Below, one piece after another: positions 36,169-45,297 of a stretch of 64,000 nt of DNA (its first letter is position 1; each line of letters opens with the position of its first letter). The DNA lies in assembly GCA_021740085.1 (NCBI GenBank), contig JAIPAL010000001.1, positions 124,001 to 188,000 of the forward strand, given 5' to 3'. The notes beneath the pieces were generated by a model. It had not been told where the DNA came from. It worked only from the letters and a program-made list of their open reading frames with translations, and searched no databases. Source of the DNA: Crocinitomicaceae bacterium (GTDB taxonomy: Bacteria > Bacteroidota > Bacteroidia > Flavobacteriales_D > Crocinitomicaceae). Position numbers and translations under genes: made by a program.

Positions 36169-37296
36169 ATGAAAAGATTAATTACAGATTCTTTCATAGA
36201 TCGCCAATCAAAAAACAAGATAACCATTCTTTCTGGGCCGAAGGGGGCAGGAAAAACTGCTTTTGTTGAATCGGTTTTTTTAGATAGAAAGGTGGACTAT
36301 CAACTAATTGATTTGCGAGAAACGGCTATCCGTTCTGAAATGAATAAATTAACGATCGAAGCCTTAATTTGGTATGTCAACCAAAGTAAACAACTGTTAA
36401 TTTGTGAGGGCGAGCACTTAAAACTTTTACAGCAATTACTAGATGCCGTGTTGGACAAACGGGTTATTACCTCGGTAGTTGTAACGGCATCGAATACGCT
36501 ACAAATTGAATCGGAACTAATCGAAGCGATAGAATACCAAGGATTACATTTCTATTTTCCCCCACCTACATTTTACGAATACATCCAAAACACGAGTTTA
36601 TCGCGTGAATCATTAGGGCTTGAACATCGTTTGGTTTATGGGAATTATCATTCACTCGAATTGCCCGTTGAAAGTAAGAAGGAGGAGCTTAAGGACACCA
36701 TACAAAAAATGCTTGCCACCCAGTTTTCGGCAGAAAACCGGATAAACAAATCGGATGTGCTGATGAAAACATTACTTGTAATGGCCAATCAAATAGGAGA
36801 GCCCTTGTCATACAATCAAATTGCCAGTATTATTGAAGTAGACAATGAAACTATAGAACGTTATATCTCTTTACTTTGCTTGTCGCACATAATCTATAAA
36901 GTACCATGTTATTCTACAGGAAAAACCTATGAGATTCAAAAAAAGAACGTGTATATTTTTCTTGACAACGGCATACGAAACTCCTTGTTAAATAATTTTA
37001 GTGATTTTTCGATGCGAATAGACATTGACAAACTATGGATGAATTGGCTTATTGCAGAAAAAATTAAATGGGATAAATTGAACAGCACGCCTGTACAATA
37101 TTATTTTTGGCGATCACATACCCGCCAACAAGTTGATTTTATTGAGTTTAGACAAAGAGGTGTCTCAGGATACAAGTTTAAATACTCAAAGAAAAAAGGA
37201 TTAAAAACACCCCCATTATTTCAAAAACATTACCCCGAAATTCCAGTTCACACAATAAACAATTTGACTTACATCCCTTTTTTGACTAAATCATAG
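36169..37296 (+). CDS. ATP-binding protein with AAA-type P-loop and DUF4143-like C-terminus
   Basis: The 375-residue protein has a P-loop GPKGAGKT at residues 23-30 and an AAA_14-like ATPase region. A winged-helix-like segment (about 190-245) and a C-terminal domain with YYFWRSHTRQQVDFIE resemble DUF4143, a restriction-endonuclease-like fold usually fused to such ATPases. The expected Walker B (hydrophobic run then DE) reads LLICEGEHL, so the aspartate is replaced and hydrolysis may be altered. It ends three bases before the AddB-like gene, implying co-translation. Function is unknown; many relatives are of unclear role. Confidence 0.72.
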   Translation: MKRLITDSFIDRQSKNKITILSGPKGAGKTAFVESVFLDRKVDYQLIDLRETAIRSEMNKLTIEALIWYVNQSKQLLICEGEHLKLLQQLLDAVLDKRVITSVVVTASNTLQIESELIEAIEYQGLHFYFPPPTFYEYIQNTSLSRESLGLEHRLVYGNYHSLELPVESKKEELKDTIQKMLATQFSAENRINKSDVLMKTLLVMANQIGEPLSYNQIASIIEVDNETIERYISLLCLSHIIYKVPCYSTGKTYEIQKKNVYIFLDNGIRNSLLNNFSDFSMRIDIDKLWMNWLIAEKIKWDKLNSTPVQYYFWRSHTRQQVDFIEFRQRGVSGYKFKYSKKKGLKTPPLFQKHYPEIPVHTINNLTYIPFLTKS

Positions 37297-37299
37297 CGC

Positions 37300-40104
37300 A
37301 TGAAATTCACCACCTTTTTGGCAAAAGAAATTAAAACGAATGATTGGTTAAATGAGCACTTAGTGATCGTTTTGCCATCGGAGCGCGCTTCCAAATACCT
37401 TATGGCAGAATTGTCTATGGAATATAATAAGCCAATTTTTGCACCCAAAATGATCACCATTAATGAGTTAGTAAAGGCATATGCGCCGAAACCGATAATA
37501 GACCCATCCAGGCTTCTACTATCACTTTTTAATGCCTATGAAAACATTGAGATTAAAGAACACCAATCCTTTGAGGATTTCTTGTCATGGGGACCAATGC
37601 TACTAAATGATTTTGAAGAAATAGAAAGGTATTTATTAAATCCAACCCAAGTCTTTAAAAACTTAAAATCCATTAAGGAGTTAGAAAGTTGGAATTTAGA
37701 AGGAAAAGAACTAACCGAGGCACAAAAGAAATTCATGGTTTTTTGGGATGTCCTTCCAGAACTATATAGCGAATTACAGTTAATACTTGCGAATAAAGAA
37801 AGAATAAGCGCTGGTATGGCGTATAAAAAGCTAGCCGAAAACACCAATGTTTTGTTTCAACAAGACGCCGAGACCTTTTATTTATTTGCCGGATTTAATG
37901 CCCTCTCAACAGCTGAATTACAACTAATTAACAACGTCCTCAATGCTAAAAAAGGTGCCTTTTATATAGATTCTGACCAGTATTATTTTTCTAACAAGCA
38001 ACATGAAGCCGGGGAGTTTCAACGAAACAACTTAGCGACATTAAACATTGGCGAGGCCTCAAGGATAGAGGATAACATGGCGACGAAAGAAATGAACATT
38101 TCAATTGTTCAGTGCGCTCAACTTACAGGGCAAGTGAAGGTGGCATCTACTGAGTTAGAAAAGCTTTCTAAAAATGACTTAGACGACACATTGGTGCTGT
38201 TAGCAGACGAGACATTAATCAGCGCCTTAATAAAAAATATACCCGCATCAATTGATAAGGCGAACATAACCTTGGGCTTACCATTAAATCAAACCCCGAT
38301 AAAATCTTGGTTGGAAATAATCTTTGATATTCAAGAAAACAAAAACAGGTTTAAAACAAAAGCGATTTATTACAAAGATTTACAACGAATTATCAATCAT
38401 GTTCTGTTTAATTCCTGGTTAAGCGAGTATGAACAGAAACAATTTATATCCATAGAACAAGAGACAATACGTTATAACAAAATTTTCCAAAACCTATCAA
38501 GTTTAAAAATAAATGAAGAAATCCGCGGTTTTTTAAGCTGCTTGTTAGATGATTGGGAAAAAGATTGGAACAGAGCAATAAGCAGTATCCGCAAAATAAA
38601 CACACTTATTCTGAGCAAATTACCGCTACAAAATGATTTCGAAAGGAACATTATATTCGTGTTTGATCAATCGCTAGTAGAATTTCAGTCAATCGTATCT
38701 GAGGGACTGCCTGATTTGAGCTTACGGACATTTAAATTATTATTCAATCAGCATTGGCATTCCAAAAGCATTGCATTTCATGGCAACCCGATTGATGGTT
38801 TACAAATCATGGGTCTTTTAGAAACGAGGTTACTGGATTTTAAACGCATAATTATCCTGGGGATGAACGAAGGAAACCTTCCTCCTACCAATGCGATGAA
38901 CACAATAATTCCGATGGACTTAAGGAAAGGCCTTGGTTTGCCAACAATGAGACACAAACAGGGGATTTTTGCGCAGCATTTTTACCGTTTACTTCATTAT
39001 TGTGAAGAGCTAACACTTACATATACAACGATAGGCGATCAAATTAATGCGGCCGAACCGAGCAGATACTTAAAACAATTAGAATTAGAATTGGTGCGGC
39101 TAAATCCCAAAGCAATTCTTAACAAAAGTTTCTATTTAACCTCTTTTTCTTCCGATGATCATGTAAATGCGAATTTAATAGAAAAGAAACCACAGATAAT
39201 AGAACAATTAAACGCCTATTTTTCAAAGCCTATATCCGCTTCAGCAATAAATAAATACCTCACCTGTCCCTTGGATTTTTATTACCGTTATATCGTGGAA
39301 TTTGGGGAGGAACAAACAGTAATGGAAGATGTTGAGAGTAGTGATTTTGGGACATTTATTCACAGCACCTTAGAAAAACTATTCACCCCTTTTGCACAAC
39401 GCGATAAGGATGCACAATTTATCACCCCGCCACCTAAAGCCTTAACAATTTCCGACGTAGATAAAATGATTATAGATTTCCCTGCGATATTAAGAGCGGA
39501 ATTTATGGAACGGTTTCATAATGATTCAACATTGTTTTCCACCGGAAAAAATCTGCTTAGTTTCGAAATGGCGAATGAAATTGTATTAAAAACATTATTG
39601 TCAGAAAAAGAATACATACTAACCTTAGATGGACCATTGTATATTGAGCAAGTAGAAGCCCTGATGTCCTTAACAGTTCCCGTTGTAATAGATGCTGAAG
39701 TAAAACAAATTCATTTAAAAGGATACATTGATCGAATTGATCGTGTGGGTGACAAATACCGTATTTTAGATTACAAAACAGGTAAGATAGAACCCAAAGA
39801 CCTCGCGTTTAATTTAAAACCTACCGGAATTAAAGCGTCATTCTCCGAAGCAAAACATACGCTTCAACTCACGCTATATTGCCTGCTTTTCAAGGAAAAA
39901 TATAAATTGGAAGCCAATGAAGCGTGCGTTTTCTCTTTAATTACGAGTAAGGGGTATACCCAAGAATTGACAAATAAAAATGGCACCAAAGAGGAGTTAC
40001 AAGAAATATTTCTTGAACTTCTACAAGAAGTGATTTCAGAAACCTATGATTTAGACCTTCCATTCATACATGATGATGGAGCAAAATATTGTAATTACTG
40101 CTAA
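37300..40104 (+). CDS. AddB-like PD-(D/E)XK nuclease family protein
   Basis: The 934-residue protein has a diverged helicase-like N-terminal region without a clear Walker A, as in AddB. A C-terminal RecB-family nuclease domain carries GYIDRID (about 810) and YRILDYKTGKI (about 823), the D and D/ExK active-site residues. Cysteines that would hold an AddB-type 4Fe-4S cluster occur in KYLTCPLDFYYRY (about 655) and at the extreme end in KYCNYC. The usual fourth cysteine a few residues later is absent because the protein stops there. AddB-type proteins act with AddA in end resection for recombinational repair; no AddA gene is next to it. Confidence 0.8.
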   Translation: MKFTTFLAKEIKTNDWLNEHLVIVLPSERASKYLMAELSMEYNKPIFAPKMITINELVKAYAPKPIIDPSRLLLSLFNAYENIEIKEHQSFEDFLSWGPMLLNDFEEIERYLLNPTQVFKNLKSIKELESWNLEGKELTEAQKKFMVFWDVLPELYSELQLILANKERISAGMAYKKLAENTNVLFQQDAETFYLFAGFNALSTAELQLINNVLNAKKGAFYIDSDQYYFSNKQHEAGEFQRNNLATLNIGEASRIEDNMATKEMNISIVQCAQLTGQVKVASTELEKLSKNDLDDTLVLLADETLISALIKNIPASIDKANITLGLPLNQTPIKSWLEIIFDIQENKNRFKTKAIYYKDLQRIINHVLFNSWLSEYEQKQFISIEQETIRYNKIFQNLSSLKINEEIRGFLSCLLDDWEKDWNRAISSIRKINTLILSKLPLQNDFERNIIFVFDQSLVEFQSIVSEGLPDLSLRTFKLLFNQHWHSKSIAFHGNPIDGLQIMGLLETRLLDFKRIIILGMNEGNLPPTNAMNTIIPMDLRKGLGLPTMRHKQGIFAQHFYRLLHYCEELTLTYTTIGDQINAAEPSRYLKQLELELVRLNPKAILNKSFYLTSFSSDDHVNANLIEKKPQIIEQLNAYFSKPISASAINKYLTCPLDFYYRYIVEFGEEQTVMEDVESSDFGTFIHSTLEKLFTPFAQRDKDAQFITPPPKALTISDVDKMIIDFPAILRAEFMERFHNDSTLFSTGKNLLSFEMANEIVLKTLLSEKEYILTLDGPLYIEQVEALMSLTVPVVIDAEVKQIHLKGYIDRIDRVGDKYRILDYKTGKIEPKDLAFNLKPTGIKASFSEAKHTLQLTLYCLLFKEKYKLEANEACVFSLITSKGYTQELTNKNGTKEELQEIFLELLQEVISETYDLDLPFIHDDGAKYCNYC

Positions 40105-40132
40105 TAAAATAGTAAGGTGGTGAAATAAAAAA

Positions 40133-40173
40133 AGCCTGAAAAAAAACCAATTTACTTGTTCTTTTTTCAGGCT
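40133..40173 (-). terminator. Stem-loop terminator at the 3' end of the minus-strand hypothetical gene
   Basis: AGCCTGAAAAAA at 40133-40144 pairs with TTTTTTCAGGCT at 40162-40173. Read on the minus strand the stem is followed by a run of seven T, so it is a good terminator for the gene at 40269-40628. In the plus direction it has no U-run after the stem. Confidence 0.65.
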
Positions 40174-40268
40174 ACTGCAAGTTAACTAAAACTATGTAAA
40201 GACAAACGTTTTTGTCTTACACTATAATCTCTTGACGCAATCTTTTCTATCAGAGTTGCTTCTTACTA

Positions 40269-40628
40269 TTAATATAATTCTGATTTTAAACTATTGCGGT
40301 AATCTTTGAGTTCCTCCCTATTAACCTTGTGCTCTGCATTTTTTAATAGGTTAAGCAAATACAACAAGTTTTCTTTATCGTCAAGCTCAATAGGATATTC
40401 GTTACCCTCCTCATCTTCTTCATATTGTGCCTTCACATCAAAAGCTTCGTTTTCTGTCAAAAACTCATACGTTAAACGCAACACCTTCACAACTAATGGG
40501 TCTTTTTCAGTTAGCGCATGGCCTCTAAGTGCTTTTAATTCATCTATTACTTTTGCGTTATCAAGGCCTTTTTTCTCTACTAAAGAAATGATACTATTCA
40601 GTTTTTCGTTTGCTATTATTGTTTTCAT
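40269..40628 (-). CDS. Small acidic conserved hypothetical protein
   Basis: I start this gene at ATG 40628 (119 residues). The ORF-track extension to 40748 runs into the promoter of the divergent LysE gene and is not protein-like. The product is soluble, helical and acidic, with repeated charged segments (VKAQYEEDEEGNEYPIELDDK; ENLLYLLNLLKNAEHKVNREE). No enzyme motif, signal peptide or DNA-binding motif is visible. It is short, transcribed alone and followed by a strong terminator, so it looks like a real independent gene of unknown role. Confidence 0.7.
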   Translation of the reverse strand: MKTIIANEKLNSIISLVEKKGLDNAKVIDELKALRGHALTEKDPLVVKVLRLTYEFLTENEAFDVKAQYEEDEEGNEYPIELDDKENLLYLLNLLKNAEHKVNREELKDYRNSLKSELY

Positions 40629-40717
40629 AGGGGTCAAATTTCTACACAAAAGTAAGGAACTTAATAGATTTTTGAAAAGACTTAGGAAAAAAAAGCCGAA
40701 TCCGTGAAATGAATTTA

Positions 40718-40725
40718 TATTTTTG
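40718..40725 (+). promoter_or_regulatory. -7 box five bases before the LysE-family start
   Basis: TATTTTTG matches TAnnTTTG exactly and ends five bases before ATG 40731. The predicted mRNA would be leaderless or nearly so, which favours ATG 40731 over the GTG at 40728. Confidence 0.5.
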
Positions 40726-40730
40726 TTGTG

Positions 40731-41378
40731 ATGGATTATATTTTTCAAGCGATAGGGATAGGTTTTTTGCTCAGCGTGATGGTGGGGCCAGTGTTTTTTG
40801 TTTTGTTAGAAACGAGCATTACCAAAGGTGTAAGAGCCTCTCTATATTTGGATTTAGGCGTTTTTATTAGTGATGTTATTTATATTCTATTCGCCTTTAT
40901 TTTTGCCGCTCAAATTAAAGGCTTTACTAATGACGCATCGAACAATAACTTTATTCTAGGAATAATAGGGGGAATTCTATTTGTTGGTTATGGTATTTAC
41001 ACCTTGTTTTCTAAGTCAAAAAATGAAATAACGGCCAAAAGTAAATCCACAACAATTAAAAATGCGGACTCTTTAGTGTTGGGAATCAAAGGTTTTATGT
41101 TGAATTTTGCAAATCCGGCAGTCCTGTTTTATTGGATAGGAATCATCGCTCAGGGAAATCAGATAACAGATAAAGATCATCCCGGTCAACTCATTATTTT
41201 TGTTTCATTGGTTTTGTTAACCTATTTTGCCATGGATGTGTTGAAAATTTTGGGTGCTAAAAAACTCAGACCACTTGTTACAGGCGCTCTCCTTTTGGCA
41301 TTAAATCGTTTAATTGGTATTATTTTTACGGCAATAGGCGTTTTTTTAATACTCAAGCAGTTTGTTGATAAGCCGTAA
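40731..41378 (+). CDS. LysE/RhtB family amino acid exporter
   Basis: The 215-residue inner membrane protein has about six hydrophobic helices. Its N-terminal signature GIGFLLSVMVGPVFFVLLETSITKGVRASL matches the LysE family consensus (GxxxGPxxxxxxxxxxxxGxxxG). The central loop is lysine-rich (FSKSKNEITAKSKST), and GFMLNFANPAVLFYWIG resembles the family's NPxxxxFW motif. LysE proteins export amino acids or related metabolites; the substrate cannot be read from sequence. The neighbouring genes offer no clue. Confidence 0.88.
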   Translation: MDYIFQAIGIGFLLSVMVGPVFFVLLETSITKGVRASLYLDLGVFISDVIYILFAFIFAAQIKGFTNDASNNNFILGIIGGILFVGYGIYTLFSKSKNEITAKSKSTTIKNADSLVLGIKGFMLNFANPAVLFYWIGIIAQGNQITDKDHPGQLIIFVSLVLLTYFAMDVLKILGAKKLRPLVTGALLLALNRLIGIIFTAIGVFLILKQFVDKP

Positions 41379-41409
41379 CGAAATTTAACTGACTCATTTA
41401 TATAATTGC

Positions 41410-43119
41410 ATGATAAGAATCCTCTTTTTTTATTTTCTATTTTTATTTTCTACTTGCATTTATTCTCAGAAAATTCTACCAGAAAACTTGTCCGCAAAAA
41501 CAAAGGTTTTTTGGGATGCCAATAAAAAGTTTATTCATTCTTCTGGTTCTTTCTATGTAGATGACCGAGGCACCATTAGCACCGAAAAACATGGGAAATG
41601 GCTTTTTTATTCAGTTAAAGGTGTGTTGGAGGAAGAGCGTTATTATTTTAGAGATAGGATTCATGGGAAACAAACCAACTATTTTCCTGACAAGTCCATA
41701 AAGCAGTTAACCTACTATTCCTTTAATGTGCCCGATAGCTCTTTCAAAGAATGGTATAGTAATAAAAATCTAAAAACTACTGGCTCCTTTTCTCTTGGTA
41801 GTCCAATTGGAAATTGGTCCTACTATTATGAAGACGGAAAGATAAAATCAATTGACAGCATCGTCGTAGATACTGTTTACACGATTTCCTATTGGGACAA
41901 TAGTAAAAATCATTTACAAACGATCACGAATGGAAATGGCCACATAAAAACCTACTTTTCAACGGGGGCAATAAAAGAGATGTACCAGTTTGTAAATGGC
42001 TTAAAAACGGGGCCTTTTGAAGAAAGATTAGCCAATGGGCGTGTTTCCATCGACGGAAGATTTGAAAAGGGAAAGAAAGAAGGCTGTTGGTCTTTCTACG
42101 ATCAAGAAGGCTATTTAGATAAGAAGATAAATTATCATTTAGATTCATTAGATGGGGAATATGTGGTTTACTATTCAGATGGACAAATTAATACAGCAGG
42201 AAATTATTCGAACGGAATGAAAAATGGACAGTGGACCTGGAATTTACCCGAGAATAAAGGAGTTGAAATGAAGGGCGCTTTCGAAAATAATTTACAAGAG
42301 GGTGGATGGGAATACTATTATTCTAGCGGAGAACTCTCTTATTTAGCCAATTACAAAAAGGGCTTACGAAGCGGTGAATGGAGTTATTTTTACAAAGACA
42401 GCACACTTTATCGACAGGGTGATTTCTCTAATGATTTAAAAGAAGGTAAATGGAAAACTTGGTATGAGGACGGTACTTTACTAATGGAAGGTGAGTATAA
42501 TCTAGGAAAAGAAACGGGTGTATGGCGTGTGTTTTGGGAAAATGGAAGAATTAAAAATCAATCGTCTTTCGATGCGGGGCGTCTAGATGGAACGTGGCTT
42601 TCTTATACGCCAACAGGGAGTAAATCGTTAGAGGGAGACTATAAAAACGGGCAGAAGACAGGTCTTTGGAAAGAATTTTATAATAACGGAAAAATCAAAG
42701 AAGAGACAAATTATAAATTAAAAACAATTAAAAACCGGAACAATGACGTGGTAATAATGGGAATGAAAACGATACAGAGTGTGCAACATGGAAAGTTTAA
42801 AGCGTATTCTCAGTTAGATTATGAAATAAAAGAGACGGGTAAATATAAAAATGGAATCAAAACAGGGGCGTGGATAAACTACCATCCTGGCGGAGTAATG
42901 CCTGCAGTAGTTTCTCACTATAAAAAAGGAAAGTTACACGGTGTTTGTATGCAATACGGACGTAGTGGGGATATTATGAATGAAATACACTATAAAAACG
43001 GATTAAAAGACGGTCTTTTTCTTGTTTATAACGCGAACCATAAAGTAGTCGTAAAAAAAATGTTCCGAAAAGGGAGGGAAATGGGGAGGCTTGATTCAGG
43101 CGATGCTTTTACACCGTAA
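41410..43119 (+). CDS. Exported MORN-repeat protein
   Basis: The 569-residue protein has a signal peptide (about residues 1-20). Roughly 18 MORN-type repeats of 20-24 residues run the length of the protein, for example GKWLFYSVKGVLEEERYYF, GKWKTWYEDGTLLMEGEY and GLWKEFYNNGKIKEETNY. Proteins of this type are often auto-labelled YwqK-family antitoxins, but there is no toxin partner here. Secretion makes an envelope role more plausible. MORN repeats form beta sheets that bind lipids or partners in some proteins. A near -7 box (TATAATTG) ends one base before the ATG. Its stop abuts the rnr stop with no spacer. Confidence 0.82.
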   Translation: MIRILFFYFLFLFSTCIYSQKILPENLSAKTKVFWDANKKFIHSSGSFYVDDRGTISTEKHGKWLFYSVKGVLEEERYYFRDRIHGKQTNYFPDKSIKQLTYYSFNVPDSSFKEWYSNKNLKTTGSFSLGSPIGNWSYYYEDGKIKSIDSIVVDTVYTISYWDNSKNHLQTITNGNGHIKTYFSTGAIKEMYQFVNGLKTGPFEERLANGRVSIDGRFEKGKKEGCWSFYDQEGYLDKKINYHLDSLDGEYVVYYSDGQINTAGNYSNGMKNGQWTWNLPENKGVEMKGAFENNLQEGGWEYYYSSGELSYLANYKKGLRSGEWSYFYKDSTLYRQGDFSNDLKEGKWKTWYEDGTLLMEGEYNLGKETGVWRVFWENGRIKNQSSFDAGRLDGTWLSYTPTGSKSLEGDYKNGQKTGLWKEFYNNGKIKEETNYKLKTIKNRNNDVVIMGMKTIQSVQHGKFKAYSQLDYEIKETGKYKNGIKTGAWINYHPGGVMPAVVSHYKKGKLHGVCMQYGRSGDIMNEIHYKNGLKDGLFLVYNANHKVVVKKMFRKGREMGRLDSGDAFTP

Positions 43120-45258
43120 TTATAGAACTAATTCTAAATCGATTTGTCTTTTCTTTGTGCTAACCTCGTAAATGCGCACCCTTACCAAATCTCCAAAATT
43201 GAATTCTTTTTTATTTTTCGATCCAATAACACGAAATTTTTCAGCATCAAAAAAGTAACGATCACCAGGAATTCCTTGTAGAGCGACCATGCCTTCACAA
43301 TTGTTTACAATCATTTTGACATAAAGTCCGTGTTCTGCAATACCCGAAATGAAGCCATCAAATTCCTCACCGATTTTATCTTGTACAAACAATGTTTGAA
43401 AATACTTTCCCGATTCCCTTTCTGCCTCAGCAGCCTTTCGTTCGTTGCGGGAAATAAGCTTACAGACATCGTCAAGTGTTTGGCCATATTGATGAGGTCT
43501 TTTTGCCAGCTGTGTTTCAAGTATTCGATGCACGATAAGATCTGCATACCGCCTAATGGGAGAGGTGAAATGTGAATAATGGGTAAATGCTAAGCCAAAA
43601 TGACCAATATTTTGGGTTTCATACGTTGCTTTAGACATAGAGCGGATAACCATCGATTGAACCAGTGGAAATTCATTTTCTTCACGAATATCTTTCAATA
43701 AAGCGTTTATGTTTAGCGCGATTTTTTCGAGGCTTTGATAAGCAAGTTCGTGCCCAAACTTTTCTAAAAACAACTTTAAAAAACCAATTTTTTCCGGGTC
43801 TGGTTTGTCATGAACTCGGTAAATCATGGGAATAAGATCTTTGTTACTGTTAGGCTTAGACAAAAACATGGAGACTCGTTTGTTTGCCAACAGCATAAAT
43901 TCCTCAATTAATTTATGCGCATCTTTTGATGTTTTAATGATTGTTTCTACTGGGTTGCCCTTTACATCTAATTTAAATCGCATCTCTTCCGATTCGATGT
44001 TTAATGCACCATCAGCCAATCGAGTACTTCTTAAAATTTTTGCTACACGGTCAATTTCCCTTATTTCCACTTGGAACTCATCTTCTTTGCCCTCTATTAT
44101 TTCTTGTGCTTCCTCATAACTATATCTCCTATCTGAATGAATAACCGTTTTTCCAAACCATTCTTCTAATACTTCTCCTTTGGAGTCCAATTCAAAGACA
44201 GCAGAAAAACTATATTTATCTTCGTGGGGACGAAGTGAACACGCAATGTTTGAAAGCTGTTCGGGAAGCATAGGAATAACTCGATCTACTAAGTAAACAG
44301 AGTTGGAGCGTTTGAGGGCTTCTTTATCCATTCCGCTACCTGGCCTAACATAATGACTAACATCAGCAATATGCACGCCTAGTTCAAATCGTCCATTCTC
44401 TAGTTTCTTATAAGATATGGCATCATCAAAATCTTTGGCGTCAAAGGGATCAATTGTAAAAGTTAATACTTTCCTAAAATCTCTCCTTTTTGCTATTTCG
44501 GCTTCGTCAAGGTCAATGCCGACATATTCTGCTTCATCTAATACTTCAGGTGGAAAAACTGGATCAATGCCTTGATTATACAATATGGAAAGCATTTCCA
44601 CATCATTTGATCCAGGAAAACCTAATACAGCGACGACCTCTCCAAAGGGCATTTCAGCGCTCTGTGGCCAAACCGTAATTTTCACCAATGCCTTAACGCC
44701 ATTTGTGGCACCATTTAGCTTATTATCAACAATTTTTATTTGTACGCCGGCCCTAGGATTATCAGGAATCAAGAGAACATTCCCACCTTTTATTTGAATG
44801 GTTCCGACAAATTGAGTTTTGTCTCGCGCAATAATTTTTATAACAACTCCTTCTGGCCGTCCTTTTCCAATGTTAATTAAACGAACTTTCACCATGTCGT
44901 TATGCATGGCTTGACCTATATTGTTGGGCGAAATAAAGATGTCTTTTGTTTCGCCCGGCATTACGATAAACCCACTTCCTCTCTGTGTTAATTCAATTCG
45001 GCCTTCAAAGGTGTTTTTATCCTCTTCTAATTTAAAGCTAACATGACTGGTTTGCTTTATAACATATCTCTTCGCTAATTGTATAAGGGTATCAAACACC
45101 TGTTGCCTTGAAGCAGGATTATTAGCATCAATCCTCGTACAAATATCTTTGTGAGTGAATTCTATCCCAAGGTTTTTTTCAAAAACCTTCATTATAGTTG
45201 GCGTTAATCCTTTGGGTGATCCCGTGCTTTGTTTTTTCTTAAAGAATTTTTTAGGCAT
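43120..45258 (-). CDS. rnr: Ribonuclease R
   Basis: RNase R is a processive 3'-5' exoribonuclease that degrades structured RNA. The 712-residue protein has N-terminal cold-shock-like RNA-binding domains (GRIELTQRGSGFIVMPGETKDIFI near residue 75). The RNB catalytic domain follows, with the metal-binding aspartates in LTFTIDPFDAKDFDDAISY (about residue 270). HIADVSHYV, NRRVSMFL-like and FTHYSHFTSPIRRYADLIVHR come later. A C-terminal S1 domain (FDGFISGIAEHGLYVKM) completes it. Length and order are typical. It is convergent with the MORN gene. Confidence 0.95.
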   Translation of the reverse strand: MPKKFFKKKQSTGSPKGLTPTIMKVFEKNLGIEFTHKDICTRIDANNPASRQQVFDTLIQLAKRYVIKQTSHVSFKLEEDKNTFEGRIELTQRGSGFIVMPGETKDIFISPNNIGQAMHNDMVKVRLINIGKGRPEGVVIKIIARDKTQFVGTIQIKGGNVLLIPDNPRAGVQIKIVDNKLNGATNGVKALVKITVWPQSAEMPFGEVVAVLGFPGSNDVEMLSILYNQGIDPVFPPEVLDEAEYVGIDLDEAEIAKRRDFRKVLTFTIDPFDAKDFDDAISYKKLENGRFELGVHIADVSHYVRPGSGMDKEALKRSNSVYLVDRVIPMLPEQLSNIACSLRPHEDKYSFSAVFELDSKGEVLEEWFGKTVIHSDRRYSYEEAQEIIEGKEDEFQVEIREIDRVAKILRSTRLADGALNIESEEMRFKLDVKGNPVETIIKTSKDAHKLIEEFMLLANKRVSMFLSKPNSNKDLIPMIYRVHDKPDPEKIGFLKLFLEKFGHELAYQSLEKIALNINALLKDIREENEFPLVQSMVIRSMSKATYETQNIGHFGLAFTHYSHFTSPIRRYADLIVHRILETQLAKRPHQYGQTLDDVCKLISRNERKAAEAERESGKYFQTLFVQDKIGEEFDGFISGIAEHGLYVKMIVNNCEGMVALQGIPGDRYFFDAEKFRVIGSKNKKEFNFGDLVRVRIYEVSTKKRQIDLELVL

Positions 45259-45297
45259 TAGATTATGTATAGCGAAGATGCCTAATTAAGGAAGTGA

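Noticed and set aside
40629-40748. N-terminal extension of the minus-strand hypothetical gene at 40269-40628
   Set aside because: It overlaps the candidate promoter and start of the divergent LysE gene, and its sequence (MKNIIHHNKNINSFHG...) is low-complexity.
41410-43119. YwqK-type antitoxin label for the MORN-repeat protein
   Set aside because: No toxin gene is adjacent and the protein has a signal peptide, so a toxin-antitoxin system is not supported.
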